Shown: positions 1 to 8,651, numbered from the stretch's first letter. The stretch: DNA of 64,000 nt from Flavobacterium notoginsengisoli (GCF_014207905.1 NZ_JACHLB010000006.1:186001-250000); one strand, 5' to 3'. The notes: generated from the letters alone by a model not told the origin. Made by a program: numbers and translations.

Positions 1-656
1 AAGATCATGAATATACTGAGGCTGATGATGAAACGGTAGTAACAGGCGGTAAATCTGCGGGTACTGCTGATGAAGTTCTAACGGGAATGCTTCGTGAACT
101 TCGTAAAAAAGTCGCTAAAAAATTGGGAGTTCCTCCATTCGTAGTTTTCCAAGATCCTTCGCTTGAAGATATGGCTTTAAAATATCCAATAACTATTCAA
201 GAATTGTATAATATTCATGGTGTTGGTGAAGGAAAAGCTAAAAAATACGGAAGTGAATTTGTGGCTTTAATTGCTCGCTATGTTGAAGATAACGATATTA
301 TTCGTCCAGACGATTTGGTTGTAAAATCTACCGGAGTCAATTCTGCCAATAAATTATATATCATTCAGAACATCGACCGAAAATTACCATTGAACGATAT
401 TGCTTCTGCAAAAGGTCTTACTATGGATGCACTAATTAAAGAAATGGAGCAAATCGTATATTCAGGAACCAAATTAAATATCAAATATTGGTTAGACGAT
501 ATTTTAGACGACGATCAGCAAGAAGAAATTCACGATTACTTTATGGAATCAGAATCTGATAAAATCGAAGACGCTCTAAAAGAATTTGACGGCGATTACG
601 ATATTGATGAATTACGTTTAATGCGTATTAAATTTATTAGCGAAGTAGCGAATTAA
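1..656 (+). CDS. recQ: ATP-dependent DNA helicase RecQ, C-terminal part (5' end outside window)
   Basis: The reading frame is open from the first bases of the window (codons in phase with position 3), so this is the 3' end of a longer gene. About 28 acidic and glycine-rich linker residues precede an HRDC domain (from MLREL at position 87, with the helical core around YNIHGVGEGKAKKYG). A C-terminal helix-turn-helix extension follows (LNDIASAKGLTMDALIKEM), as seen in Bacteroidota RecQ. RecQ is a 3'-5' helicase of recombination repair, and HRDC helps it bind branched DNA. The helicase motifs lie upstream and cannot be checked. A strong hairpin follows the stop codon. Confidence 0.88.
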   Translation, partial: DHEYTEADDETVVTGGKSAGTADEVLTGMLRELRKKVAKKLGVPPFVVFQDPSLEDMALKYPITIQELYNIHGVGEGKAKKYGSEFVALIARYVEDNDIIRPDDLVVKSTGVNSANKLYIIQNIDRKLPLNDIASAKGLTMDALIKEMEQIVYSGTKLNIKYWLDDILDDDQQEEIHDYFMESESDKIEDALKEFDGDYDIDELRLMRIKFISEVAN

Positions 657-674
657 AGTTAAATTCCAAAATAT

Positions 675-719
675 AAATTCCAAATTCCAAGCGATCTCAG
701 CAATTGGAATTTGGAATTT
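675..719. terminator. Hairpin between recQ and the convergent small gene
   Basis: A perfect 16-bp inverted repeat, AAATTCCAAATTCCAA at 675-690 and its complement at 704-719, is followed by a T-run. It can end recQ transcription and, read the other way, faces the convergent gene at 751. The arms consist of the AAATTCC word that recurs at 12678-12740. Confidence 0.7.
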
Positions 720-750
720 TTTTATTGGAATTTACAGAAATATTGGAATT

Positions 751-990
751 TTACTCTGTATAAAGCTCCCCTCGATGCGGTTTCAAGGCATCTCTTACCT
801 GAATCATATTTTCGTCAGTAACTACCATAAAGGCAGTTGCGTGCATATCATTTACAATCGAAAAACCTGTAATATTTAAAGGTAATTTCTCGATTGCAAT
901 ATATTCTTTCAAATGAATTTCGTGATGTTCAGCAGTTTTGGCAGAAGCTGGCCCTCGGAAATCCCAAATTAGTTTTATTTTTCTAGACAT
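751..990 (-). CDS. Small conserved-looking hypothetical protein (79 aa)
   Basis: I do not recognise a named family. The protein starts MSRKIKLIWDF and ends GELYTE. It has mixed charge with no signal peptide or membrane segment, so it is probably cytoplasmic. The pattern HATAFMVVTDEN resembles a small alpha/beta fold. The frame could be extended upstream to 1050, but the added 20 residues lie in repeat DNA, so the ATG at 988-990 is preferred. A reverse-strand TATCTTTG box at 1020-1027 fits as a promoter for this start. The gene is convergent with recQ. Confidence 0.6.
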   Translation of the reverse strand: MSRKIKLIWDFRGPASAKTAEHHEIHLKEYIAIEKLPLNITGFSIVNDMHATAFMVVTDENMIQVRDALKPHRGELYTE

Positions 991-994
991 TTTT

Positions 995-1065
995 TTTAAG
1001 GTGCAAAGGTTCAGAGTGACAAAGATACAAAGTCTTTCTTGAAGGTTCAAAGGTTCAAAGGTTCT
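995..1065. repeat. AAAGGTTCAAAG-word repeat tract
   Basis: Tandem variants of GCAAAGGTTCAGAGTGACAA and AAAGGTTCAAAGG fill the upstream region of the 751-990 gene. The same words occur at 40094-40130 and 40370-40407, and inverted at 48185-48215. The tract contains the reverse-strand box CAAAGATA (1020-1027), so a promoter may be embedded in it. Confidence 0.6.
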
Positions 1066-1078
1066 GAGTTTTTTTTCT

Positions 1079-1151
1079 GTAGAGAAGCACTGCAGTGCGT
1101 CTAACGTATTGTGGATACTCTTTGCGTAGACGCACAGCGGTGCGTCTTTAC
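1079..1151. repeat. Paired near-palindromes with AGACGCAC/GTGCGTCT arms
   Basis: Two 25-nt arms (1079-1103 and 1127-1151) are near-complementary to each other. Each is itself nearly palindromic, built on AGACGCAC-n-GC-n-GTGCGTCT. They are visibly richer in G+C than the surroundings. They resemble a dispersed flavobacterial intergenic foldback. No coding sequence is involved. Confidence 0.65.
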
Positions 1152-1227
1152 GATATGGCTTGTGATGAAAATCTGTGTAAATCTGCGTGAAAATTTGCGG
1201 TAAATATAAAATCTCATTTCAAAATAG

Positions 1228-1235
1228 TACTTTTG
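1228..1235 (+). promoter_or_regulatory. Candidate -7 box for the FAD oxidoreductase gene
   Basis: TACTTTTG matches the Bacteroidota -7 consensus TAnnTTTG and lies 47 nt before the ATG at 1283. I see no well-spaced TTG upstream. Confidence 0.45.
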
Positions 1236-1282
1236 CAACTTCTTTTCATAGAAAGAAAAGCTAATAGAATAAAAAAGACAAA

Positions 1283-2842
1283 ATGCCTAAAGAACTTTTA
1301 CTTCAAGTTACACCCGAAATTGCTGCAAACGAATCATTGCTAAAAGACCATTTGTCTAAGCAGATTAAAGTTTCTGTGCAAGAAATTCAGCATGTTTCGA
1401 TTTTAAAACGCTCTATTGATGCACGTCAGAAAGCGATTAAAATCAATTTGAAAGTTCTTATTTATTTAAAAGGCGAACCATTTCAGGAAACTAAAATAGA
1501 GCTTCCTAATTATAAAAATGTTTCCAACGCACAAGAAGTTATTGTGGTTGGAGCTGGTCCCGCTGGACTTTTCGCAGCATTACAGTTAATCGAATTAGGA
1601 TTAAAACCAATTGTATTGGAGCGCGGAAAAGACGTTCGTGGACGCCGTCGTGATTTAAAAGCAATAAATCGCGAACATATTGTAAACGAAGATTCTAATT
1701 ATTGTTTTGGAGAAGGCGGAGCAGGAACCTATTCTGACGGAAAATTATATACTCGTTCAAAAAAACGTGGCGATGTGACCCGAATTTTAGAACTTTTAGT
1801 AGCTTTTGGTGCTTCTGAAGATATTTTGGTTGAAGCGCATCCGCATATTGGAACCAATAAATTGCCAAAAATTATCGAAGATATCCGTGAAAAAATTATC
1901 GAATTCGGAGGCCAAGTTTTATTTGACACTAGAGTTGATGATATTTTAGTTAAGAATAATGAAGTGGAAGGAATTGTAACTCAAAATGGAGATAAAATTC
2001 ACGCCAATAAATTGATCTTGGCAACTGGACATTCTGCTCGAGATATTTTCGAATTATTAGATAAAAAGAAAATCTTAATAGAAGCAAAACCATTTGCTTT
2101 AGGAGTTCGTGCAGAACATTCGCAAGAACTTATAGATAGTATTCAGTATAGTTGTGACTATCGTGGCGAACATTTGCCGCCAGCACCATATTCTATTGTA
2201 AAACAAGTTAACGGCCGCGGAATGTACTCGTTCTGTATGTGTCCAGGAGGTGTAATTGCGCCTTGTGCGACAAGTCCAGGAGAAGTGGTTACAAACGGCT
2301 GGTCGCCATCTAAACGAGATCAATCAACTGCGAATTCTGGAATTGTGGTCGAATTGAAATTGGAAGATTTCAAACCTTTTGCCAAATTTGGTGCTTTGGC
2401 TGGAATGGAATTTCAAAAAAGCATTGAGCAAAAAGCATGGCATTTGGCAGGACAAACTCAAAAAGTTCCAGCTCAAAGAATGATTGATTTTACAAAAAGC
2501 AAAGTTTCATCTGATATTCCGAAAACGTCTTATGTTCCAGGAACCACTTCAGTTGAATTAGGACAGGTTTTTCCAGGATTTTTGACTCAAATTATGCGTC
2601 AGGGATTTCAGGATTTTGGAAAATCAATGCGTGGTTATTTAACCAATGAAGCCATTTTGCATGCTCCAGAAAGCAGAACTTCTTCGCCAGTTAGAATTCC
2701 GAGAGATCCTTTAACTTTAGAACATCTTCAAATAAAAGGTTTGTATCCTTGTGGGGAAGGTGCAGGTTATGCAGGCGGAATTATTTCTGCAGCTATTGAT
2801 GGCGAAAAATGCGCCTTGATGATTGCCGAATCTTTAAAATAA
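1283..2842 (+). CDS. FAD-dependent oxidoreductase (BaiN/YhiN-like or COG2509-type NAD(P)/FAD dehydrogenase)
   Basis: Probable cytoplasmic flavoprotein of 519 aa. A small N-terminal domain of about 80 residues precedes the FAD-binding Rossmann motif GAGPAG at residues 90-95, followed by the acidic end of the second strand (PIVLERGKDV). A glycine-rich stretch YCFGEGGAGTYSDGKL follows, and a C-terminal FAD-contacting motif GLYPCGEGAGYAGGI. This layout fits the family of uncharacterised FAD-dependent dehydrogenases (COG2509); the physiological substrate is not known. Length is normal for the family. It stands alone, with repeat DNA upstream and an unrelated hypothetical gene downstream. Confidence 0.8.
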   Translation: MPKELLLQVTPEIAANESLLKDHLSKQIKVSVQEIQHVSILKRSIDARQKAIKINLKVLIYLKGEPFQETKIELPNYKNVSNAQEVIVVGAGPAGLFAALQLIELGLKPIVLERGKDVRGRRRDLKAINREHIVNEDSNYCFGEGGAGTYSDGKLYTRSKKRGDVTRILELLVAFGASEDILVEAHPHIGTNKLPKIIEDIREKIIEFGGQVLFDTRVDDILVKNNEVEGIVTQNGDKIHANKLILATGHSARDIFELLDKKKILIEAKPFALGVRAEHSQELIDSIQYSCDYRGEHLPPAPYSIVKQVNGRGMYSFCMCPGGVIAPCATSPGEVVTNGWSPSKRDQSTANSGIVVELKLEDFKPFAKFGALAGMEFQKSIEQKAWHLAGQTQKVPAQRMIDFTKSKVSSDIPKTSYVPGTTSVELGQVFPGFLTQIMRQGFQDFGKSMRGYLTNEAILHAPESRTSSPVRIPRDPLTLEHLQIKGLYPCGEGAGYAGGIISAAIDGEKCALMIAESLK

Positions 2843-2930
2843 TTTTTTGCACAAAAAAACTTTATTATCTTAGTTTGTCTTAGTCGATTTCTAAATTTTT
2901 AAAACTCGAATATTTTAAACTAGATAATTA

Positions 2931-4019
2931 ATGGCAAACTTCTTTTCCAATTTATTTAATAGAAATAACAACCCTCAATCCATAATTTCGTTTGATGTTA
3001 TAAATCCGATTTACGGTTATCTGTATAACGAATCAAATAGCTTAGAATTTAAGGTAAAAGGAATTCAAGATTCGGTTTTTGTTAATCTATATTCTATTCC
3101 GTATTCATTAGATCATGAACAAGGAAGGGCGGAGATTAAAAAAGCAGGATTTAATAATGCTTATGAAGTTTTAAATGAACTTTATAAAAAAATGAACATC
3201 GGAACTTTGTCCGAAGAAATGATTCAGGAAGGATTAGAGTACGATTTTATTCATATTCAGTTTTATTCTCAGCCGAGTCAGGAAATGAAGAAGCACTTTA
3301 AGCGTGTTATAAATAACTTCATGATTTTCTTTTGCTGTACGAATAGTTTAGAAATAAACGATATTAGAATTTTGTATTCGGGTAGTCATTTTTTAGATTA
3401 TACAAAAGGATTATTGGACTCTGAATTTCTTGATTTTGAGGCTCCCAAAAATGAAACTCAAGAAATTGGTGTAAAAGATTTTAAATTGATTCTACAAGGA
3501 ATCTGTGAATATTTGAATCTTGAAATTCCAAAAACAGTAGAATTTCCTTCTTTAGAAAGTGTATTATTTGATGAAAATGCCACTATCGAAGATTTTAAAG
3601 AGTTTGTTAATCTGGTTTCGAGAGGCAGTATTCAAGAAGAAGAACTTAATAAATATGCTGAAAATCTTTTTGAAAATTTCAATGATGGAACCAAGGAGGA
3701 TTACGAAAGTACAGAAGAACATTATGCTTTTTTCGAAGAAATAAATGCTTGGAATAGCGACTGGAAGTTTGATCCAGAAGATGCAGAATATTTTATCTCA
3801 GAACTTATAGGTGAAGATTTTAAATTCGATTACCCTGAAGAAACGTACAGCCACGATCTCTTTCCTTACATTCAAACAGAATTAGAAAAATCTAATTTGG
3901 AACTTTTAACTTATGAGACTTTTGGAGACAATTATCTCTTTTTTGTTGCGAATAAAGGTGAAGTGGAAAGAATTTTAGAGTTGTCAGAATTGACGAAGAT
4001 TGAAATCAACCAATTATAA
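2931..4019 (+). CDS. Hypothetical acidic protein (362 aa), possibly DUF6630-like C-terminus
   Basis: A soluble, strongly acidic protein with no signal peptide or membrane segment. The N-terminal half (residues 1-190) is of unknown fold and contains FIHIQFYSQPSQEM. The C-terminal 100 residues (INAWNSDWKFDPEDAEYF through NYLFFVANKGEVERI) look like a compact alpha/beta unit that I tentatively compare with DUF6630. That match is from memory and is weak. A strong terminator follows the stop at once, so the gene is transcribed alone or as the last gene of its unit. Confidence 0.55.
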   Translation: MANFFSNLFNRNNNPQSIISFDVINPIYGYLYNESNSLEFKVKGIQDSVFVNLYSIPYSLDHEQGRAEIKKAGFNNAYEVLNELYKKMNIGTLSEEMIQEGLEYDFIHIQFYSQPSQEMKKHFKRVINNFMIFFCCTNSLEINDIRILYSGSHFLDYTKGLLDSEFLDFEAPKNETQEIGVKDFKLILQGICEYLNLEIPKTVEFPSLESVLFDENATIEDFKEFVNLVSRGSIQEEELNKYAENLFENFNDGTKEDYESTEEHYAFFEEINAWNSDWKFDPEDAEYFISELIGEDFKFDYPEETYSHDLFPYIQTELEKSNLELLTYETFGDNYLFFVANKGEVERILELSELTKIEINQL

Positions 4020-4020
4020 A

Positions 4021-4050
4021 AAAAGCCCATTAATTTATTAATGGGCTTTT
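4021..4050. terminator. Bidirectional terminator between convergent genes
   Basis: Inverted repeat AAAAGCCCATTAAT (4021-4034) with its complement at 4037-4050, flanked by A- and T-runs on the two sides. It can serve both the + gene ending at 4019 and the - gene ending at 4057. Confidence 0.85.
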
Positions 4051-4056
4051 GTATTT

Positions 4057-4722
4057 TTAATTTTCTGCTTTGATTTCGATACTCGCGTTTTCTGTATCGC
4101 ATTTTGTGTTGTAAAATTTTACAACTTCAAAAATATCATCTTTTTTAAATTCTTTGGCATTGATTTTTTCTACTAAAACAGGACAATCTTTGAAATAATC
4201 TGAAGCCGTTTTTTTGAAATTTTTGCTGATGTTTCCTAAAGATGTAATTATAGAAACTTCAAAGTCTTCACCATGGGCAACGTAATAATAAGTTACAGGA
4301 GTTGACATTCCCATACCCATTCCTGTATTCATTCCTGAAAAACCAGAATTTGGGATTGTTGCAAAATTAAAGCCAGACATATCGTATTTGTATAAACTGA
4401 CTTTGCCTTCAATCAAAACTTTTAGCCATTTGTGAAAACCGTCGACTTCTTTTTTGTATTTATAAACTTGCGAAATTCCGTCTCTTTCAAGCTCAATTCG
4501 ATCAATAATCATAGGATCGTAATCGGTTCCTTTATCGTCATCATTCAATTTTAACTTGATGGTGTTGTCGTTTCTAATTTTTCCAATTCCGCTTAAGACG
4601 GTACCGTCATCGAAGTATATTCTACAGATTTGTTTTTGTGAATTTGCTGTTAGGGCAAAAAAGAAAAGTAATAAAAAAGCAAATAATGTTTTATGGTTAA
4701 AAAGATGGTTTTGGTTATTCAT
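4057..4722 (-). CDS. Exported hypothetical protein (221 aa)
   Basis: The N-terminus has a positively charged start and a hydrophobic core ending in LTANSQKQ, a likely Sec signal peptide cut near residue 28. The mature part has an early beta-rich segment (RIYFDDGTVLSGIGKI) and a glycine/methionine-rich loop (GFSGMNTGMGMGMSTP), then a helical end with two cysteines. No family is recognised. It starts 13 bp after the stop of the quinone oxidoreductase gene on the same strand, so the two may share a transcript. It probably acts in the periplasm or outer membrane. Confidence 0.6.
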   Translation of the reverse strand: MNNQNHLFNHKTLFAFLLLFFFALTANSQKQICRIYFDDGTVLSGIGKIRNDNTIKLKLNDDDKGTDYDPMIIDRIELERDGISQVYKYKKEVDGFHKWLKVLIEGKVSLYKYDMSGFNFATIPNSGFSGMNTGMGMGMSTPVTYYYVAHGEDFEVSIITSLGNISKNFKKTASDYFKDCPVLVEKINAKEFKKDDIFEVVKFYNTKCDTENASIEIKAEN

Positions 4723-4735
4723 TCTTGGTTTTATA

Positions 4736-5695
4736 TTAAGGGATTAAGATAATTTTTCCAGTGCTTTTTCGGCTTTCTAAGTAATCATGAGCTAATTTTC
4801 CTTCTGATAAAGGGAAAGAAGTTGGATCAGAAAGTTTGATTTTTCCTTCGATAATCCAGTTAAATAATTGGTTGGCTCTTTTAATTCTTTCTTCTTTAGA
4901 ATTTAAATAACTCCATAAATCGCCTCCAGTTAGCGTTTTTGAGGTATCCATTAGCATTCTTGGGTTTACAGGTTCTGGATCTCCACCTGCCATTCCGAAG
5001 AAAACGACTTGACCGCATTCTTTAGTAACTTCAAAACTTTCTGTTAATGTGCTTCCGATACTGTCATAAACCACATCGACACCTTTTGGGATTACTTTGA
5101 AAATTTGAGATTTCCAATTTTCCTGATATAAGAAAACATAATCAGCTCCTTGTTCAAGAGCTACTTTTGCTTTTTCTGAAGAAGAGGTCAAACCAATAAC
5201 AGTTGCTCCTAAAAATTTACTGATTTGAGTTAGAATTTGTCCCACGCCGCCAGCAACGGCGTGAATTAATATTGTTTCGCCTTTGTGAGTTTTATGACTA
5301 TCGGTTGCTAAATAATGCGCTGTTAAACCTTGTAAAAGAACTGAAGCTGCGGTTTCAAAAGAAATAGCTTCTGGCAAAGGCAACACGTGATTTGTGTTTA
5401 CGGCAACTAATTCGGCGTTTGCAAAAGGAACATCGGCAAAAGCCACACGATCACCAACTTTATATTCAGAGTGATTATTAGCATCGACTACAATTCCTGC
5501 GCCTTCATAACCCGCAATAAATGGTGGATTTCCTTTTAAATGATAATTTCCTTTTCGGCGATAAACATCTGCAAAGTTTAATCCGATGGCTTTCATTTCG
5601 ACTAAAATCTCGTCGTTTTTTAATATCGGATCTGGAATTTCAATATATTCTAAAACATCAGAATCTCCAAAAGAGGAGAAAGTAAGTGCTTTCAT
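4736..5695 (-). CDS. Zinc-independent quinone oxidoreductase (MDR superfamily)
   Basis: A 319-aa protein of the medium-chain dehydrogenase/reductase superfamily, quinone-reductase type, using NADPH to reduce quinones or enones. The N-terminal GroES-like part carries GLNFADVYRRKG and FIAGYEGAGIV. The nucleotide-binding domain has LIHAVAGGVGQILTQ, the family's AxxGGVG variant, followed by the helix SSSEKAKVALEQGADY and DVVYDSIG. The cysteines of the zinc-binding alcohol dehydrogenases are absent, as expected. The ATG at 5693-5695 gives a full-length start. It is the upstream gene of a possible pair with the exported protein at 4057. Confidence 0.85.
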   Translation of the reverse strand: MKALTFSSFGDSDVLEYIEIPDPILKNDEILVEMKAIGLNFADVYRRKGNYHLKGNPPFIAGYEGAGIVVDANNHSEYKVGDRVAFADVPFANAELVAVNTNHVLPLPEAISFETAASVLLQGLTAHYLATDSHKTHKGETILIHAVAGGVGQILTQISKFLGATVIGLTSSSEKAKVALEQGADYVFLYQENWKSQIFKVIPKGVDVVYDSIGSTLTESFEVTKECGQVVFFGMAGGDPEPVNPRMLMDTSKTLTGGDLWSYLNSKEERIKRANQLFNWIIEGKIKLSDPTSFPLSEGKLAHDYLESRKSTGKIILIP

Positions 5696-5749
5696 TTTTG
5701 AATTTGTTTAGGAATACAAAGTAAGTGAAAATTAGTTTTTGAAATAATT

Positions 5750-5829
5750 TTTTTGCCACAGATTAGAAGGATTAAAAGGATTTTTCAAAAGCTTAATCTG
5801 TGGCAATCTTCTTAATCTGTGGCAAAAAA
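5750..5829. repeat. Intergenic foldback built on GCCACAGATTA
   Basis: The left arm at 5750-5772 (TTGCCACAGATTA plus flank) is complementary to two right-hand copies, TAATCTGTGGCAA at about 5793-5806 and 5813-5826. Either right arm can pair, so two alternative hairpins are possible. It fills the space between the quinone reductase and aminopeptidase genes, both on the minus strand. Confidence 0.65.
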
Positions 5830-5835
5830 TAAAAA

Positions 5836-7248
5836 CTAGATCTTAGGAAATTTCATTTCATTAAAAGTGCTTTTTTGTTTCGCCAAAGCTTCAATTTCCT
5901 GCCATTTTCTTGGTGCATCAGCAGAAAGATTTTCATAAGAATCCTTAAGCATTAAGATGTCGTCTTCAATACGAACGCCAATATTCCACCATTTTTTGTC
6001 GCATTTGCTGTTAGCCGGAATGTAAATTCCTGGTTCAACAGTCAAAATCATGTTTTCTTTTATGAGAGTTTGCGGACCGTTGAAAATCCCTTTGTCATGA
6101 ACATCTAAACCAAGAAAATGCGAACAGCTGTGTGGATAATACAATCTTACATCTTTAGCGTCTGTTATAATTCCTAATTTGATTAAGCCTTTTGCTAAAA
6201 CATCTTTTGCAGTTTCGTTTAAGGCTATTAGTGGAGTTCCTTCTTTGCAGATTTTAAAAACGGCTTCTTGGGCTTCGTATACCAATTCATAAATCGCTTT
6301 TTGCTCAGGACTGAATTTTCCGTTTGCAGGGATAGTTCTGGTAACATCAGCAGAATAGCCATGATATTCAGAACCAACATCCATCAGTAATAATTGATTA
6401 TCTATTTTGGTTGAGTTGTTTTCTCCGTAATGTAGAATACAGCCATTTGCACCCGCACCAACGATTGGAGGATAACCTTCGTCTTCGGCGCCATAATGTC
6501 TGTGAATATACCTGTGAATTCCGTCTGCTTCATTCTCGCTCATGTCAGGACCAACCGCTTTCATGACTTCATTGTGGGCAATGCAAGAAAGTTTAACCGA
6601 TTTTCGCATTAAGACCAATTCTTCTGGAGTTTTTATTTCTCGCAGCGACGATGTAATATTATAGAATAAAGTTGTAGAATCTGGATTTTCTTCTGTAATG
6701 CCAGCTTTTTTCTTAAATGTTTGCACTAATTCATAAAGGCTTTCAGGTAGAACGTTAGCCGTAATATCGGTTTGGAAATCATCATAAATAATTTTGTCGA
6801 ATTTTTTATAATCAATTTCGAAAGTTTGAAAATCTACTCCATTATAAACTTTTGTAAAACCTAATTTAGATTTAGCGCCTTCAATTCCTAAACGTCTTCC
6901 TGTCCAAGTTTCTCTAAGCGCATTTCTTTCTCTTACAAAAAGAACTTCGGTATATTTTTCTGTTCCTTGCGGTTCTTTAAAAAGCAATAAAACGGCATCA
7001 GGTTCTTTATAACCTGTCAAATAATATAAATCTGGATTTTGATGAAAATTATAATTGATGTCTCTTGAAAAAACTCTTTCTGGATAAGAAAAAATGACTG
7101 CTACAGAATTAGCAGGCATTAGGTTTCTAAAAGCTTCGCGTCTTCCTTGGTGAAATTCTTTAGAAAGATAATCTGTCGGTAGGTTTTCCTGTGATTGTGC
7201 TGTTGAAAAAGTAAAGATAAATACAAACAATAATAAGAATTGCTTCAT
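5836..7248 (-). CDS. Secreted Xaa-Pro aminopeptidase (M24B)
   Basis: A 470-aa metallopeptidase that removes the N-terminal residue before proline. A signal peptide (MKQFLLLFVFIFTFSTAQSQ) is followed by the aminopeptidase-P N-terminal domain (residues about 25-170) and the pita-bread catalytic domain. The five metal ligands of M24 enzymes can be placed: the two Asp of MDVGSEYHGYSADVTRT, the His of HSCSHFLGLDVHD, and the Glu of TVEPGIY and GVRIEDD. E. coli PepP is cytoplasmic, whereas this one is exported, as is usual in Bacteroidota. It is monocistronic, with long spacers on both sides. Confidence 0.92.
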   Translation of the reverse strand: MKQFLLLFVFIFTFSTAQSQENLPTDYLSKEFHQGRREAFRNLMPANSVAVIFSYPERVFSRDINYNFHQNPDLYYLTGYKEPDAVLLLFKEPQGTEKYTEVLFVRERNALRETWTGRRLGIEGAKSKLGFTKVYNGVDFQTFEIDYKKFDKIIYDDFQTDITANVLPESLYELVQTFKKKAGITEENPDSTTLFYNITSSLREIKTPEELVLMRKSVKLSCIAHNEVMKAVGPDMSENEADGIHRYIHRHYGAEDEGYPPIVGAGANGCILHYGENNSTKIDNQLLLMDVGSEYHGYSADVTRTIPANGKFSPEQKAIYELVYEAQEAVFKICKEGTPLIALNETAKDVLAKGLIKLGIITDAKDVRLYYPHSCSHFLGLDVHDKGIFNGPQTLIKENMILTVEPGIYIPANSKCDKKWWNIGVRIEDDILMLKDSYENLSADAPRKWQEIEALAKQKSTFNEMKFPKI

Positions 7249-7499
7249 TTTTTAGGTTTTTGAGTGATGATTTTAGGTTTTTTGATTGATGCAAATTACA
7301 AAAAAATGCAGTTGATTAATTGATTTTAAAGAATTGACTTATAAAACTTTAAGAAAAATGGAGTAACTTAGGTGTAGAAAAAACTCCCAATTCTAAAATT
7401 TAAACCTGCAGATGGGCACGAATATTGAGAAAAGAATGTTTATAGATCAATTTTAATCTTCAAAAAACAAATTATATTAATCTTTAAAAGTACATTTTT

Positions 7500-7937
7500 A
7501 TGAAAAAATACACACTTGCAGTCGTTTCAGTTTTAACCTTATTATTAACTTCTTGTATGGCATCAAAAGACACAAAGAACGCAGGAAATCTATTTGATAC
7601 AACTTGGGAATTGGAGTATATTTCTGGGCCAAGAATTGCTTTTGAGGGATTGTACCCAAATAAAAAACCGCAACTTACTTTTGATCAGAAAGAAACAAGA
7701 GTTTATGGCAATAACGGATGTAATGGTTACAGTGCGCCATATACTTTAAATGGAAAATCTTTGTCTTTTGGAGAGGCTGGCCCAACAACAATGATGTTTT
7801 GTGAAGGTGGGGGAGAACAGGAGTTTTTAAAGCAAATAAAACAAATTACAAGCTACTCTATTGATAAAGATGGGAAATTGAATTTGATCAACGGAGATAT
7901 TCCAGTGATGCGATTCAAAAAAGTAGCTAAACAATAA
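7500..7937 (+). CDS. META/HslJ-domain lipoprotein
   Basis: A 145-aa protein with a type II signal peptide (LLLTSCMAS, lipid-modified Cys19). It then carries one META domain like HslJ: TWELEYI, the core pattern YGNNGCNGYSAPYTL, TMMFCEGGGEQEFLKQI and a final ISGD-like strand (LINGDIPVMRFKK). META domains are small periplasmic or outer-membrane beta folds linked to stress or heat-shock loci; the molecular role is unclear. The two cysteines of the core could form a disulfide. The gene stands alone with two hairpins after it. Confidence 0.85.
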   Translation: MKKYTLAVVSVLTLLLTSCMASKDTKNAGNLFDTTWELEYISGPRIAFEGLYPNKKPQLTFDQKETRVYGNNGCNGYSAPYTLNGKSLSFGEAGPTTMMFCEGGGEQEFLKQIKQITSYSIDKDGKLNLINGDIPVMRFKKVAKQ

Positions 7938-7950
7938 TTTTAGCTAATTC

Positions 7951-7983
7951 AACTTTGTCAAAGTTTCAAACTTTGACAAAGTT
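7951..7983. terminator. First hairpin after the META gene
   Basis: AACTTTGTCAAAGTTT at 7951-7966 is the exact complement of 7968-7983. There is no T-run next to it, so it may be a foldback rather than a terminator. The next hairpin is the better terminator. Confidence 0.5.
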
Positions 7984-7992
7984 CAACTACAT

Positions 7993-8029
7993 AAAAAGGG
8001 GAAATGAATTTAATTCATTTCCCCTTTTT
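7993..8029. terminator. Bidirectional terminator between META gene and msrA
   Basis: An 18-bp inverted repeat (7993-8010 with 8012-8029) whose stem is AAAAAGGGGAAATGAATT and which ends in a T-run on either strand. It separates convergent genes. Confidence 0.85.
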
Positions 8030-8034
8030 TATGC

Positions 8035-8643
8035 TTAGTGTTTTTTAAGTTTATCCTTAAAAACTTTTTCAAATTTTTCCAATTTCGGCTGAATTACCAT
8101 TCTGCAATACGGCTGGTTTTTATTATTTGCATAGTAGTTTTGATGATAATCTTCGGCTTTATAGAAAACTTTAAAAGGTTCTACTTTAGTCACAATCGGG
8201 TTTTTGTAGACTTTTGCTTTATTTAATTCCGAAATAATGCTTTCTGCGGCTTTCTTTTGCTCGGCATTTTTATAGAAAATCACAGAACGATATTGTGTTC
8301 CCACATCTGCGCCTTGACGGTTTAAAGTTGTAGGATCATGAACGGTAAAAAAGACTTTGAAAATTTCGTTAATGTCTGTGATGTTTTTATCATACGTAAT
8401 CTGAACTACTTCTGCGTGACCAGTTTCGCCAGTACAAACTTCTTCGTAAGTCGGATTGGCAACATTTCCGCCAGAAAATCCAGAAACTACAGATTTTACT
8501 CCGTCTAGATTTTCATAAACTGCTTCAACACACCAATAACAACCTCCGCCAAGCGTAATGGTTTCTAGATTAGCAGTTTTTTTGTTTTGTGAAAATCCAT
8601 TCAGCGAAAGCGCCATAAAACATATTAAAAGTATATTTTTCAT
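8035..8643 (-). CDS. msrA: Exported peptide methionine sulfoxide reductase MsrA
   Basis: Reduces the S-epimer of methionine sulfoxide in proteins. A signal peptide (MKNILLICFMALSLNGFS) precedes the MsrA domain. The catalytic motif GCYWC is at residues 34-38, so Cys35 is the predicted nucleophile. Family motifs GFSGG, YEEVCTGETGHAEVVQ and YRSVIFY follow, with YHQNYY near the end. The 202-aa length is normal for an exported form. The msrB start lies upstream on the same strand with an 8-bp gap, so msrB-msrA form an operon for repair of envelope proteins. Confidence 0.94.
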   Translation of the reverse strand: MKNILLICFMALSLNGFSQNKKTANLETITLGGGCYWCVEAVYENLDGVKSVVSGFSGGNVANPTYEEVCTGETGHAEVVQITYDKNITDINEIFKVFFTVHDPTTLNRQGADVGTQYRSVIFYKNAEQKKAAESIISELNKAKVYKNPIVTKVEPFKVFYKAEDYHQNYYANNKNQPYCRMVIQPKLEKFEKVFKDKLKKH

Positions 8644-8651
8644 AAGTAAGA

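Noticed and set aside
991..1050. N-terminal extension of the 751-990 gene
   Set aside because: It lies wholly in the AAAGGTTCAAAG repeat and covers the likely promoter box.
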